Source: Brenneria goodwinii
GTDB lineage: Bacteria > Pseudomonadota > Gammaproteobacteria > Enterobacterales > Enterobacteriaceae
Direction of reading: 5' to 3'
NCBI RefSeq assembly: GCF_002291445.1
Contig: NZ_CP014137.1
Span: 4,030,001 to 4,094,000, forward strand
DNA length: 64,000 bases
The first letter of the stretch is position 1; each line of letters begins with the position of its first letter. This document shows positions 16,471-24,533 of this stretch, in pieces. Under the pieces are notes generated by a model. It was not told where the DNA came from, did not search any database, and was given only the letters and a program-made list of their open reading frames with translations. A program made the translations under genes and the position numbers.

Positions 16471-18000
16471 TTAGGCGCTCTGCGCGGCGTTTTTCCCGGC
16501 GATGCGGCCAAAGACGATACAGTCGGTCATGGCGACGCTGCCGAGCCTGACCGCGCCATGTACGCCGCCAACCGTTTCGCCGGCGGCGTACAAATGGGGA
16601 ATGGGCTTCAGATCAAATCCGATCACCTGAGCATCCTGGTTTATCGCCAGCCCGCCCATGGTGTGGTGCACCCTCGGCCACAGACGCGCCGCGTAAAACG
16701 GCGGCGTGACGTTTGGCGCCGCATCCTCGAAAATCATACAGTCGAGGTCAGGATCGCGGTGCTGGCTAACGAATCCGTTCCAACGATTGACCTGTTCGAC
16801 AAACGCCGCAACCGGTATATCGTACGCTTTCGCCACCTCTTCCAACGTGTCATACGCCTTTAGCGAGCCGTTCTTTAATGCGCCTTGCAACTGTCCGGGA
16901 TCCACCATATTGGTGGTATTGGTCTTATCCGCCATGATAACGGCGGGATGGCCCAGTTGAATAATCGCATCGGCCCGCTCTTTACGGTTACCCGTCTCTT
17001 TAAAGAAGCGCTTCCCGGTAGCAGGATCAACCATCAGCCCATAACCGACGACGCGTTCAACGAACTGCGGGATATAGCCGAATCCCTGCTCGTCCGGGCT
17101 GGTCCAGGGGCCCAGTTGGATCCAGTCCATCTGGGTATCCAGCGCGCCTATCATGCAGGCCGCCATAATCGCCTCGCCGGTTGCCCCCGGATGATTGGTG
17201 GAAGTGAACGCCTCGGTCAGCCTGGGATCGTACATCTGTCGTAACGCCACGCCCTGCGAGAAACCGCCGGATGCCAGCACCACGCCCTTTGTGGCGCGAA
17301 TGTAGGCGATATCGCCGGACGCCTCGTCCGGGAAGCGGTATCCGCGTCTGACCTCGGCGCCAATCACGCCGCCGTCCCGATCGACAATCAGCCGCAGCAG
17401 TTTGGTTCTCTGCTCAATAACCGCGCCCAGCTCTTTGGCCTTCTGCTGCTGTTTCACGATCAGGCCGGAACCTGAACGCTGCGCCAGTTGATGCGCCCGT
17501 TTCACGGAATGACCGCCGTGATAGTTGACGACGTTAAACTCCGCGCCGATGCTCTGCGCCCACTCAAGGGCTTCTACCGAATGGTCGGCCACCGTTCTGG
17601 CCAGTTCCGGATAATTGAGCCAGTTACCCGCTTTCATCATGTCCTGATACATCAGTTCCGGCGAATCCTGGATCCCCAGCTCTTTTTGCATTTTGGATCC
17701 CGCGGCGGCAAGATCCCCGCCGTTAAGCACGGAGTTCCCGCCCAGCAGCGGCATTTTGTCAATCACCAGCACGCTAGCCTTGGCGTTACGCGCCTCAATA
17801 GCGGCCGCCAGCCCGGCAAACCCGGTTCCGACAATCAGGACATCCACCGTGGTATCCCACTTCTCCGGCGCCGATGCGGGGACAGGCACCGCCTGCGCCG
17901 TCCGGGACAATGCCGCCCCTCCCAGAGCACCAATTACGATGCCGGTTGATTTTAGAAAATGACGACGACTCTTCGGATCATCTGTTGGCTTGTTACTCAT
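16471..18000 (-). CDS. Tat-exported FAD-dependent reductase of the fumarate reductase/urocanate reductase type
   Basis: The 509-residue protein begins with a twin-arginine signal (SRRHFLK followed by a hydrophobic stretch to about residue 38), so it should be exported folded. A Rossmann FAD site reads VLIVGTGFAGLAAAIEA at about residues 53-69, and the substrate half contains GGNSVLNGGD, LASGGFSQG, HPGATGEAI and HHTMGGLAI, as in soluble flavocytochrome-c-type reductases. No heme (CxxCH) motif or N-terminal FMN-binding domain is visible, so electron input must come from a partner protein not encoded here. The substrate is probably an unsaturated or alpha-keto acid; which one cannot be read from the sequence. 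It stands alone, convergent with the ascorbate operon. Confidence 0.8.
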   Translation of the reverse strand: MSNKPTDDPKSRRHFLKSTGIVIGALGGAALSRTAQAVPVPASAPEKWDTTVDVLIVGTGFAGLAAAIEARNAKASVLVIDKMPLLGGNSVLNGGDLAAAGSKMQKELGIQDSPELMYQDMMKAGNWLNYPELARTVADHSVEALEWAQSIGAEFNVVNYHGGHSVKRAHQLAQRSGSGLIVKQQQKAKELGAVIEQRTKLLRLIVDRDGGVIGAEVRRGYRFPDEASGDIAYIRATKGVVLASGGFSQGVALRQMYDPRLTEAFTSTNHPGATGEAIMAACMIGALDTQMDWIQLGPWTSPDEQGFGYIPQFVERVVGYGLMVDPATGKRFFKETGNRKERADAIIQLGHPAVIMADKTNTTNMVDPGQLQGALKNGSLKAYDTLEEVAKAYDIPVAAFVEQVNRWNGFVSQHRDPDLDCMIFEDAAPNVTPPFYAARLWPRVHHTMGGLAINQDAQVIGFDLKPIPHLYAAGETVGGVHGAVRLGSVAMTDCIVFGRIAGKNAAQSA

Positions 18001-18260
18001 TGGATTATCTCCATGTCCAGAAACCGTAAATCACAATAAAAAGCGGAAGATACTCGGGATAATGCGAACGATGAGGCAGGTGATGAATGCAAGACTAAGC
18101 ACCTGTTTACATTTCAACACAAAGCATGCGGGTTAAACGTGAGTCCCTTCGCACTGTCGTTATTGGCTCAGCGCGGCGGAAGAAGCGGCGGCCACGAGGC
18201 GACGGAAACCTCGCGGCGCGAAAGGAAAGGAGAGAAGGATGGCGAATAACGCCCGGCGGT

Positions 18261-19454
18261 TTACTCAGCGTTGCGATAACGCAAACGCCATGTCAGCAAC
18301 AGGCCGCAGATCCCCAGTATCGCCGCCGCCAGATAGATTGAAGCAATACCGGTATAGCCCATCAGCACCCCGGCGGCCGGACCAACCACCCCCAGCGAAA
18401 GATCGAGGAAAATGGTATAGGTGGCCAGCGCGCTTCCCTGGTTCTGCGGCGATACCACTTTGACCGCCACCACGCCCAGCGCCGGAAAAACCAATGAGAA
18501 ACCGGCGCCCGCCAACAGCGCGCCCAATTCAGCCACAAACGGCTGCGTCGCGCTCCACACCAGCAATAAGCCGGCGATCTCCACCACAAAGCAGACCAGC
18601 GCCACGCGTAATCCGCCAAAGCGGTTAATGCTATTCGGAAACAGCAGGCGAGTCCCCACAAAGGCGCAGCTAAAAATCGTCAGCGTCAGTGCCGCGCCCT
18701 GCCAATTTCTGTCGGCGTAAAACAGCGTGATAAAGGTTGCGATCACCCCAAAACCTGCCGACGCGAAGGCGAGAATCATGCCATAGATCCAGACTCTCCC
18801 CAGCACTTCCTTAAACGGGATCTTCTTGCCCGGCGTCACCGCTACGCTCGGTCGCCGCAAAGCAAAGGCGATAGCCATTGCCGCTACCAGAATGATGACA
18901 ATCGACAGCAGTTCCAGGCCGCCGATATGGCTTAGCCACACGCCCAGCGGCGCGCCGATCGCCATGGCGCCGTAGGTGGCGATGCCGTTCCACGAGATGA
19001 CCCGTCCGATATAGCGCGACCCCACTATCCCCGCGCCCCATAAGGTTGCGCCGGTGCCGGCAAAACTCTGCCCGGCGCCAAGAATTAAACGCCCAATGCA
19101 CAGTAGTAGTAATGCAAGGGTTGGAGAAGCATCATTCCAGGCGGCCAGAAGATAAAACACGCCGCTCAGCAAGGTGCCGGCCAACCCCAACACCACCACC
19201 TTTTTGGGGCCTTTCTCATCGGCATAGCGCCCGGCATGGGGCCGGCTCAGCAAGGTGGAAAAATATTGCAGACTAATCACCAATCCCGCCCAAAAAGCGC
19301 TGTAGCCCATGTGATCATGAACATAGCCGGGTAATACCGCGATCGGCAAACCGATGGTCAGATAGCTGGCGAAATTGAAAATAACGACGGACACAATACG
19401 TAAATTCAAACGTAATGCACCAACAGCAGATTCTGGTGGAGACGAAACAGACAT
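18261..19454 (-). CDS. yhhS: MFS transporter YhhS
   Basis: The 397-residue protein has twelve membrane helices and is closely similar to E. coli YhhS (405 aa), with shared blocks such as NFASYLTIGLP, GLVISLQYF, SRPHAGRYAD and AGAGFSLVFPALGVVAVK. YhhS is a drug:H+ antiporter-like MFS protein whose overproduction has been linked to glyphosate resistance; the natural substrate is unknown. An AAAGG ribosome site precedes the ATG at 19454. The 260 bases between it and the upstream flavoprotein gene (18001-18260) show no gene or clear regulatory site. Confidence 0.88.
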   Translation of the reverse strand: MSVSSPPESAVGALRLNLRIVSVVIFNFASYLTIGLPIAVLPGYVHDHMGYSAFWAGLVISLQYFSTLLSRPHAGRYADEKGPKKVVVLGLAGTLLSGVFYLLAAWNDASPTLALLLLCIGRLILGAGQSFAGTGATLWGAGIVGSRYIGRVISWNGIATYGAMAIGAPLGVWLSHIGGLELLSIVIILVAAMAIAFALRRPSVAVTPGKKIPFKEVLGRVWIYGMILAFASAGFGVIATFITLFYADRNWQGAALTLTIFSCAFVGTRLLFPNSINRFGGLRVALVCFVVEIAGLLLVWSATQPFVAELGALLAGAGFSLVFPALGVVAVKVVSPQNQGSALATYTIFLDLSLGVVGPAAGVLMGYTGIASIYLAAAILGICGLLLTWRLRYRNAE

Positions 19455-19479
19455 GAGGCCTTTTACTCACTATCACACT

Positions 19480-19672
19480 AAATAATTCGAGTTGCAGGAA
19501 GGCGGCGACGCAGCGAATCCCCGGGAGCTTACACCAATAAGTGACCGGGGTGAGCGACAAATCTGCCGGGAGCAGATTTGAACGCCGCTAGCGGCGGCCC
19601 CAACGGGCGAGGCCCATGGATGGGCCGAGTAACAAAGCCAACGCACATGCGACTTGAAGTATGACGGGTATA
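19480..19672. repeat. MITE-like dispersed intergenic repeat
   Basis: About 190 non-coding bases run from AATAATTCGAGTTGCAG to CTTGAAGTATGACGGGTATA. The two ends are imperfect inverted copies of each other. Inside are palindromic blocks GCCGCTAGCGGC and GGCCCATGGATGGGCC. The right end resembles a repeat often seen between genes in Yersinia, Photorhabdus and Pectobacterium relatives. No ORF is supported. The rest of the 19455-19911 gap is AT-rich leader of yhjD. Confidence 0.55.
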
Positions 19673-19911
19673 AACGTCATTGCTTAAGGCAAAAACATTA
19701 ACCACAGCTCGCATTGAAGCGTTCAAGTATAAACAAGCGTTTCCCGGCTTTCACGCTCAAATAATGCTAAAAAGTAACGGGAGTCATTATTAGTTTGTGC
19801 ATTCAAAAGGATGCGAATTGGCGATAAACCAGAGAAATCGTAACGTTCTCATCTTGTTGGTTATAATTAAGCTAGCCACGCAACATCAAATCCAAGCACA
19901 GGAGAAGTTCA

Positions 19912-20925
19912 ATGCCAGTACCGGCAGACAAAGAGCGTCACGCTCAGCCGGCCCCCACGGAAAAAAAAGAGGGCGAATCACCACAACAATCTCGAACCCT
20001 TTTAAACCGCAGCAAAAGGTGGGCGGAACGTATTCAGGCTATCCCCAGCGTGGCGCATATGATCCGTGCGGGAGAGCGTTTTAATGACCGGATGGGAAAC
20101 CAGTTTGGCGCCGCGATCACCTATTTCTCCTTTTTGTCCCTGATACCCATCTTAATGGTGTCCTTTGCCGCCGTCGGTTTTGTGCTGGCTTCCAATCCGG
20201 ACCTTTTGACGGAGTTGATTAACCGCATCGTCAACAGCATCAGCGATCCCAATCTGGCGAACACGCTGAAAAATACGGTGAACACCGCTATCCAGCAGCG
20301 TACGACGGTCGGGATCACCGGGTTACTCATTGCGCTGTATTCCGGCGTCAGTTGGATGGGAAATTTGCGTGAGGCGATCCGTGCGCAATCGCGCGATGTC
20401 TGGGAGCGTAACCCGCAGGATGAAGAGAAAATCTACTTTAAATACACCCGTGATTTTTTATCCCTGACCGGGCTGATGATCGCGTTGATTTTTACCCTGT
20501 TCCTGACCTCCGTTGCCGGCACCGCGCAGAATATGATCGTCAGCGCATTGGGGTTGGAGGGCATTGAATGGCTGCGTCCGGCGCTGACTCTGATTGCTTT
20601 ATCGATTTCGATTCTCGCCAACTACTTACTGTTTTTATGGATCTTTTTTGTATTGCCGCGGCATAAGCCGAAACGTAAGGCGCTATTCCGGGGAACGTTA
20701 CTTGCCGCCATTGGTTTTGAAGCGATTAAGTTTGCCATGACCGTCTCGCTGCCCAAGCTGGCAACCTCGCCCTCCGGCGCCGCCTTCGGTTCGGTTATCG
20801 GGCTGATGGCCTTTTTCTATTTTTTCGCCCGGCTGACGCTCTTTTGCGCCGCCTGGATTGCCACGGCGAATTATAAAGGCGATACCTCGACGGACCGTAA
20901 CGAACAGCCGGACAACGCGCAGTAA
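19912..20925 (+). CDS. yhjD: Inner membrane protein YhjD (YihY/BrkB family)
   Basis: The 337-residue protein has the length and sequence of E. coli YhjD. After a charged cytoplasmic N-terminus (about 60 residues) come six or so membrane helices, with family blocks ERFNDRMGNQFGAAITYFSFLS, GAAFGSVIGLMAFFYF and the internal GVSWMGNLREAIRAQ. In E. coli particular YhjD mutations allow growth without Kdo by permitting export of lipid IVA, so a role in lipid or LPS precursor transport has been suggested. AGGAG precedes the ATG at 19912. The tautomerase gene follows 98 bases later on the same strand. Confidence 0.92.
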   Translation: MPVPADKERHAQPAPTEKKEGESPQQSRTLLNRSKRWAERIQAIPSVAHMIRAGERFNDRMGNQFGAAITYFSFLSLIPILMVSFAAVGFVLASNPDLLTELINRIVNSISDPNLANTLKNTVNTAIQQRTTVGITGLLIALYSGVSWMGNLREAIRAQSRDVWERNPQDEEKIYFKYTRDFLSLTGLMIALIFTLFLTSVAGTAQNMIVSALGLEGIEWLRPALTLIALSISILANYLLFLWIFFVLPRHKPKRKALFRGTLLAAIGFEAIKFAMTVSLPKLATSPSGAAFGSVIGLMAFFYFFARLTLFCAAWIATANYKGDTSTDRNEQPDNAQ

Positions 20926-21023
20926 CGATCCAGAACAGGAAGCAAATCCGTCTTTATTGAAAGATGAAGAGGATATCGACATAGTCTCAATCGACAGTAT
21001 TAATACTACAAACAGGAGCCTCT

Positions 21024-21221
21024 ATGCCGTACGTCAATATAAAAATCACCCGTGAAGGCGCAACCGCCGAACAAAAGAAAACCCTGATCGCCGGCGTGAC
21101 CCGGCTTCTTGCCGATACGCTGGGGAAAAACCCCGCCACCACCGTCGTGGTAATCGAGGAAGTGGACACCGATAACTGGGGGATCGGTGGGGAAAGCGTC
21201 ACCGATCTTCGCAAAAAATAG
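21024..21221 (+). CDS. 4-oxalocrotonate tautomerase family protein
   Basis: The 65-residue product starts MPYVNIKITREG; removal of Met exposes the N-terminal Pro that acts as catalytic base in all 4-OT family enzymes. A helix (AEQKKTLIAGVTRLLADTLG) and the second strand VVVIEEVDTDNWGIGG complete the beta-alpha-beta unit, which normally assembles as a hexamer. The substrate is unknown; the Arg residues used by classical 4-OT are only partly conserved, as in many genomic paralogues. It lies between yhjD and kdgK, with AGGAG before the start. Confidence 0.88.
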   Translation: MPYVNIKITREGATAEQKKTLIAGVTRLLADTLGKNPATTVVVIEEVDTDNWGIGGESVTDLRKK

Positions 21222-21292
21222 CCGCCCGGCCCAGATCATCACCGGCAAAATGGATCGGAGCGATCTTTGTTTTCCGATCCATATCATAAAAA

Positions 21293-21311
21293 AATAAAAC
21301 ATCATTTCAAC
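21293..21311 (+). promoter_or_regulatory. KdgR-like operator upstream of kdgK
   Basis: AATAAAACATCATTTCAAC resembles the KdgR palindrome (AATGAAACATTGTTTCATT) at about 15 of 19 positions. It lies about 90 bases before the kdgK start. In Dickeya and Pectobacterium, KdgR represses kdgK until 2-keto-3-deoxygluconate accumulates, so the site is expected here. Confidence 0.6.
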
Positions 21312-21398
21312 GCTATTGACTCAGCGTCTCGTTATGTTGAGACTGACGGTAATTCCTGCGTTTTACTGACTCCTTATTTTTCAAACAGGCCAGCGTTG

Positions 21399-22331
21399 AT
21401 GACAACTAACAACATCGCCGTAATCGGCGAATGCATGATCGAACTGTCGCAAAAAGGCACGGATCTGAGCCGTGGATTTGGCGGCGATACCCTGAATACC
21501 GCCGTGTACATTGCCCGTCAGGTGCAACCCGATGCTTTGGGCGTGCATTACGTTACCGCACTCGGAACCGATAGCTTTAGTGAAGAGATGATCGCCGCAT
21601 GGCAACAGGAAGGGGTACAAACCGACCTGATCCAGCGGCTGGATAATAAGCTGCCCGGTTTATATTTCATTGAAACCGACGACAGCGGCGAGCGCACATT
21701 CTACTACTGGCGCAATGACGCCGCCGCCCGCTATTGGCTTGATAACGCGGATGCAGAAAAAATCTGCCGGGAACTGGCGCATTTTGATTACCTCTATCTA
21801 AGCGGTATCAGCCTGGCGATCCTGAACGCCGAAAGCCGCCAGCGCCTTTTGGCTTTATTGCTCGCCTGCCGCGCCAATGGCGGTAAAGTTATTTTTGACA
21901 ACAACTATCGCCCGCGTCTGTGGCAAAGCAAAGAAGAAACGCAACAAGCCTATACCGATATGCTGTCCTGCACCGATATCGCGTTCCTGACGTTAGATGA
22001 TGAAGATATGCTGTGGGGAGCCAAACCCGTCGCCGAAGTGCTTGCGCGCACCCATGGTTTGGGCGTGACGGAAATTATCATTAAGCGCGGCGCGGATTCC
22101 TGCCTTGTTTCGCAACCGGGGCAAGAGTTGATCGATGTCCCCGCCGTGAAACTGCCGAAAGATAAAGTGGTGGACACCACCGCGGCGGGCGACTCCTTCA
22201 GCGCGGGCTATCTGGCCGTGCGCCTGAATGGCGGCAGCGCGCAGGAAGCGGCGCGGCGCGGACATCTCACCGCCAGCACGGTTATTCAATATCGCGGCGC
22301 GATTATCCCACAGGAAGCGATGCCGGTTTAA
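21399..22331 (+). CDS. kdgK: 2-keto-3-deoxygluconate kinase KdgK
   Basis: With the start at 21399 (MTTNNIAVIGECMIELSQ) the protein has 310 residues, the length of soft-rot KdgK; the longer frame to 21267 would add 44 residues without similarity. It is a PfkB/ribokinase-family enzyme: the N-terminal sugar-site GGDTLNTA and the C-terminal signature VVDTTAAGDSFSAGYLA, with the catalytic Asp in AAGDSF, are both intact. KdgK phosphorylates KDG from pectin and glucuronate breakdown to KDPG, which enters the Entner-Doudoroff aldolase step. A KdgR-like box lies upstream and a terminator downstream. The last 25 bases recur at 24534-24558 beyond the T6SS module. Confidence 0.96.
   Translation: MTTNNIAVIGECMIELSQKGTDLSRGFGGDTLNTAVYIARQVQPDALGVHYVTALGTDSFSEEMIAAWQQEGVQTDLIQRLDNKLPGLYFIETDDSGERTFYYWRNDAAARYWLDNADAEKICRELAHFDYLYLSGISLAILNAESRQRLLALLLACRANGGKVIFDNNYRPRLWQSKEETQQAYTDMLSCTDIAFLTLDDEDMLWGAKPVAEVLARTHGLGVTEIIIKRGADSCLVSQPGQELIDVPAVKLPKDKVVDTTAAGDSFSAGYLAVRLNGGSAQEAARRGHLTASTVIQYRGAIIPQEAMPV
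22307..22331 (+). repeat. Direct repeat, copy 1 (kdgK 3' end)
   Basis: The last 25 bases of kdgK, including its stop codon, occur again without mismatch at 24534-24558. The two copies bracket the T6SS Hcp module, which makes them candidate boundaries of an inserted segment. Confidence 0.8.
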
Positions 22332-22358
22332 GCGCGAATACAACATCAATCAATAAAG

Positions 22359-22388
22359 GCAGGTCGTGGTTTACGCGCCTGCTTTTTT
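22359..22388 (+). terminator. Terminator of kdgK
   Basis: GCAGG (22359-22363) pairs with CCTGC (22378-22382) and is followed by six T residues. Beyond it, 22389-22754 is AT-rich with no supported gene; it must contain the promoter of the T6SS module but no clear boxes stand out. Confidence 0.6.
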
Positions 22389-22754
22389 ATATTCTCGTAA
22401 CCTGTCGTAGTAAATAAAACAATTAACATAACAGACTAAGAACAATAATTATTAATTCATTGCCAGGTAATTATATAAAAATAAATTAATATTTTCACTA
22501 AGCATTATTCTTTTATTTTTCTGATAAAGAAGTTGAATATATTTATCAGACAGACATAATACGTGCCATTAGCAAAGCGCTACGACGTAGAGTGTGTAAT
22601 ACGGCCCGCACGGATATGCGAATTGATGAGGACATCAAAATCCACGCTCTACAAATTTAGCGATACATGCTTGTAAGAAAATTGGCTATTCATAATTTAA
22701 TGGATTGAAAAGCCTTCCACAGGACAAGGAAATAATTAACCGAAGGAATTGGCT

Positions 22755-23447
22755 ATGTATCATAGTGATTTGATAATTCGTGACATGCAGGCTGGTAAAC
22801 TTATGGCGCTTCAACTTGAAAAAGCGCTTTCAGGCGTCAAGGTTCAGGTTCTTGAACAGGCCGATAAAATTGGTGATGGTGCTACCCGCTTGTTATATTA
22901 CCTGTCATGTTATACCGACAATTATCAGGATATTTGCGCAAAACTGAAAGTAGAAGACATCAGATTTTTTGATGGTCTCCAGCAACTTATTAAAGATAGA
23001 AACATTATCTTAGAAATGTTCAAGGTTTATATTGAGTTACTATTTGAGAATAAAACGCCACAACAACTTGAGTATATCAAACGTTTATTGATGAAAGCCA
23101 ATGTATATATTTCCACTAGTACTCTCACTAATCAGGCATTTGCGTTGGGGATAACGATGGCAATTTGTCTGGGGTTTAATGTTAGCATGCATATTCGCAG
23201 CAGGGTCGGTAGCGTATCTGGAGCGGCTGCCGGAGGCCTCGGGATTTACGGCATCATTCAGGATGCCGCAGACAGTGCCCAACGGCTACAGATGATGAGT
23301 TCCGTGTATTATCAGGCTCTGTATTTGCGAAATTTAGAAATGATGTACTTTTTAATTGAGCCCATCTTTATAAAATCCAGCGCGTTTAAAACAAATATTT
23401 TATCGGATGATGATGTAGCGAAGACCATCATTAACATGGTAAAGTGA
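22755..23447 (+). CDS. Candidate T6SS effector with hydrophobic core (possible pore-former)
   Basis: Using the ATG at 22755 (AAGGAA seven bases upstream; a TTG lies two codons earlier) gives 230 residues. I cannot assign a family with certainty. The N-terminal half is amphipathic helix; the second half has a hydrophobic stretch ALGITMAICLGFNVSM (about residues 130-145) and a glycine-zipper-like segment VSGAAAGGLGIYG (about 155-168), which are features of membrane-inserting proteins. It is directly followed, two bases after the stop, by a small two-helix membrane protein, and an hcp gene lies nearby. Size, gene pairing and hydrophobicity recall the Serratia Ssp6-Sip6 ion-selective pore effector and its immunity protein. 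That comparison is from memory and is an inference. The gene is AT-richer than its flanks, suggesting transfer. Confidence 0.5.
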   Translation: MYHSDLIIRDMQAGKLMALQLEKALSGVKVQVLEQADKIGDGATRLLYYLSCYTDNYQDICAKLKVEDIRFFDGLQQLIKDRNIILEMFKVYIELLFENKTPQQLEYIKRLLMKANVYISTSTLTNQAFALGITMAICLGFNVSMHIRSRVGSVSGAAAGGLGIYGIIQDAADSAQRLQMMSSVYYQALYLRNLEMMYFLIEPIFIKSSAFKTNILSDDDVAKTIINMVK

Positions 23448-23449
23448 TC

Positions 23450-23635
23450 ATGATTAACTTTCTGAAGCAGTGGTTAAAATCTCAGGCTAAATATTTTTTC
23501 TGGACCTATATTCCGATACTCCTAACGTTGATATTTGGTATGTTCATGGTTAATTATTTCCGTGATATTGCCATACTTGCCATTGGGTTATTCTATTTCG
23601 GATTGCTGGTCCTTGTTTTTTTTCTCAGTAATTAA
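23450..23635 (+). CDS. Small two-helix membrane protein, candidate immunity protein 1
   Basis: A 61-residue product (MINFLKQWLKSQ...) with two membrane helices, about residues 16-36 and 40-60. The ATG is two bases behind the stop of the candidate effector, which indicates translational coupling; a GTG six bases earlier overlaps that stop. By hand alignment about half of its residues are identical to the second copy at 23720-23911, including FLKQWL and FFWTY. Small inner-membrane proteins encoded right behind membrane-attacking T6SS effectors are usually their immunity proteins. That role is inferred from position, topology and duplication. Confidence 0.55.
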   Translation: MINFLKQWLKSQAKYFFWTYIPILLTLIFGMFMVNYFRDIAILAIGLFYFGLLVLVFFLSN

Positions 23636-23639
23636 GTCT

Positions 23640-23717
23640 ATGTCTACTCCAACCCACTGTGGGCGGACAGACGAAACGGTTGATGTGGCAAGCCACATAA
23701 TTAATATGGTGCGATAA
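23640..23717 (+). pseudogene. Fused scar: hcp start joined to effector end
   Basis: A 25-codon frame begins MSTPTH, like the start of the Hcp protein at 23940 (MSTPAH), and ends VDVASHIINMVR, like the end of the effector at 22755-23447 (DVAKTIINMVK). Its stop is followed by two or three bases and the ATG of the second immunity copy, just as the effector stop is followed by the first copy. The simplest reading is an ancient hcp-effector unit from which nearly all internal sequence was deleted. It is probably not functional by itself. Confidence 0.7.
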
Positions 23718-23719
23718 TC

Positions 23720-23911
23720 ATGATTGATTTCTTAAAGCAATGGCTTAGAGCGCAGGCATCATTTTTCTTTTGGACATATGTTCCATTAATTATTACTGTA
23801 ATTTTCGCCATGCTTATGGTTCATCATTTCCCTAGTATTGCAATTCCATTAATAGGAATATTTTTTGTTTTAATGGCGATTTTTGTTTTTTGGATTAAGC
23901 GACCTCGCTAA
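23720..23911 (+). CDS. Small two-helix membrane protein, candidate immunity protein 2
   Basis: The 63-residue product (MIDFLKQWLRAQ...) has the same layout as the first copy: a short amphipathic start, a helix at about residues 16-36 and another at about 40-58, with a basic C-terminal KRPR tail. It follows the fused scar ORF by two bases and precedes hcp by 28 bases. Its own partner effector appears to have been deleted, so it may be an orphan immunity gene retained for protection against kin strains carrying a variant effector. This is inference from the arrangement. Confidence 0.55.
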   Translation: MIDFLKQWLRAQASFFFWTYVPLIITVIFAMLMVHHFPSIAIPLIGIFFVLMAIFVFWIKRPR

Positions 23912-23939
23912 CTATTTAACTTTAAAAAGGAAATCTTGT

Positions 23940-24419
23940 ATGTCCACCCCGGCTCATCTTTGGTTAACAAACGAAAACGGATCGCCTATTGTTGGCGGAT
24001 GCTTAATGCCGACACGATTAGGTTCAATAGAATTACGTTCAGTAAGCCATAATGTCACTATTCCTGTAGATCCTAATATGGGGAAATTAACAGGGACAAG
24101 AGTTCATGCGCCGATTACTATACAAAAGGAATTCGATCAAACAACACCTGTGCTTTTTCGTGCACTATGCCAGGGAAGAACGCTTAAGTCTGCAACGATA
24201 AAAATGTATCGTATTCTTGATGCTGGCGTTGAGAGTGAGTATTTTAATATTCTCCTTGAGAACGTAAAGATAACAGCAATTTCACCCTCTTTGCTTCCTA
24301 ATGGAATGACCAGCACCCATCTGGAAAATATAGAATTACGTTATGAAGCTATCACCTGGAAACACACCGAGGGTAATATCTTATACAGAGATGCGTGGAA
24401 TGAGCGCATAACGGCTTAG
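23940..24419 (+). CDS. Hcp family T6SS tail-tube protein
   Basis: Starting at 23940 (AAAAGG eight bases upstream) the protein has 159 residues, normal for Hcp. The sequence MSTPAHLWLTNENGSP, the central RVHAPITIQKEFDQTTP and the end IELRYEAITWKHTEGNILYRDAW are typical of enterobacterial Hcp proteins that form hexameric rings of the type VI tube and also carry small effectors in their lumen. No other T6SS structural gene lies in the window, so this is an orphan hcp linked to a cargo-immunity pair and would depend on a T6SS elsewhere. An earlier TTG in frame would add 19 unrelated residues. Confidence 0.85.
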   Translation: MSTPAHLWLTNENGSPIVGGCLMPTRLGSIELRSVSHNVTIPVDPNMGKLTGTRVHAPITIQKEFDQTTPVLFRALCQGRTLKSATIKMYRILDAGVESEYFNILLENVKITAISPSLLPNGMTSTHLENIELRYEAITWKHTEGNILYRDAWNERITA

Positions 24420-24533
24420 AATCTATTCCATAGGACTATTTCATTTTTCATTATTACCTTGGCAGTGATTGAATAAACTCTATTGCGTATTTTTGTGCGC
24501 TGTCCGTTGCCAAACTGGCCGCGCCAATCACCG

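Noticed and set aside
20858..21055. 65-codon frame overlapping the end of yhjD and the tautomerase start
   Set aside because: It is out of frame with both neighbouring genes, has no ribosome site and covers the tautomerase ribosome site.
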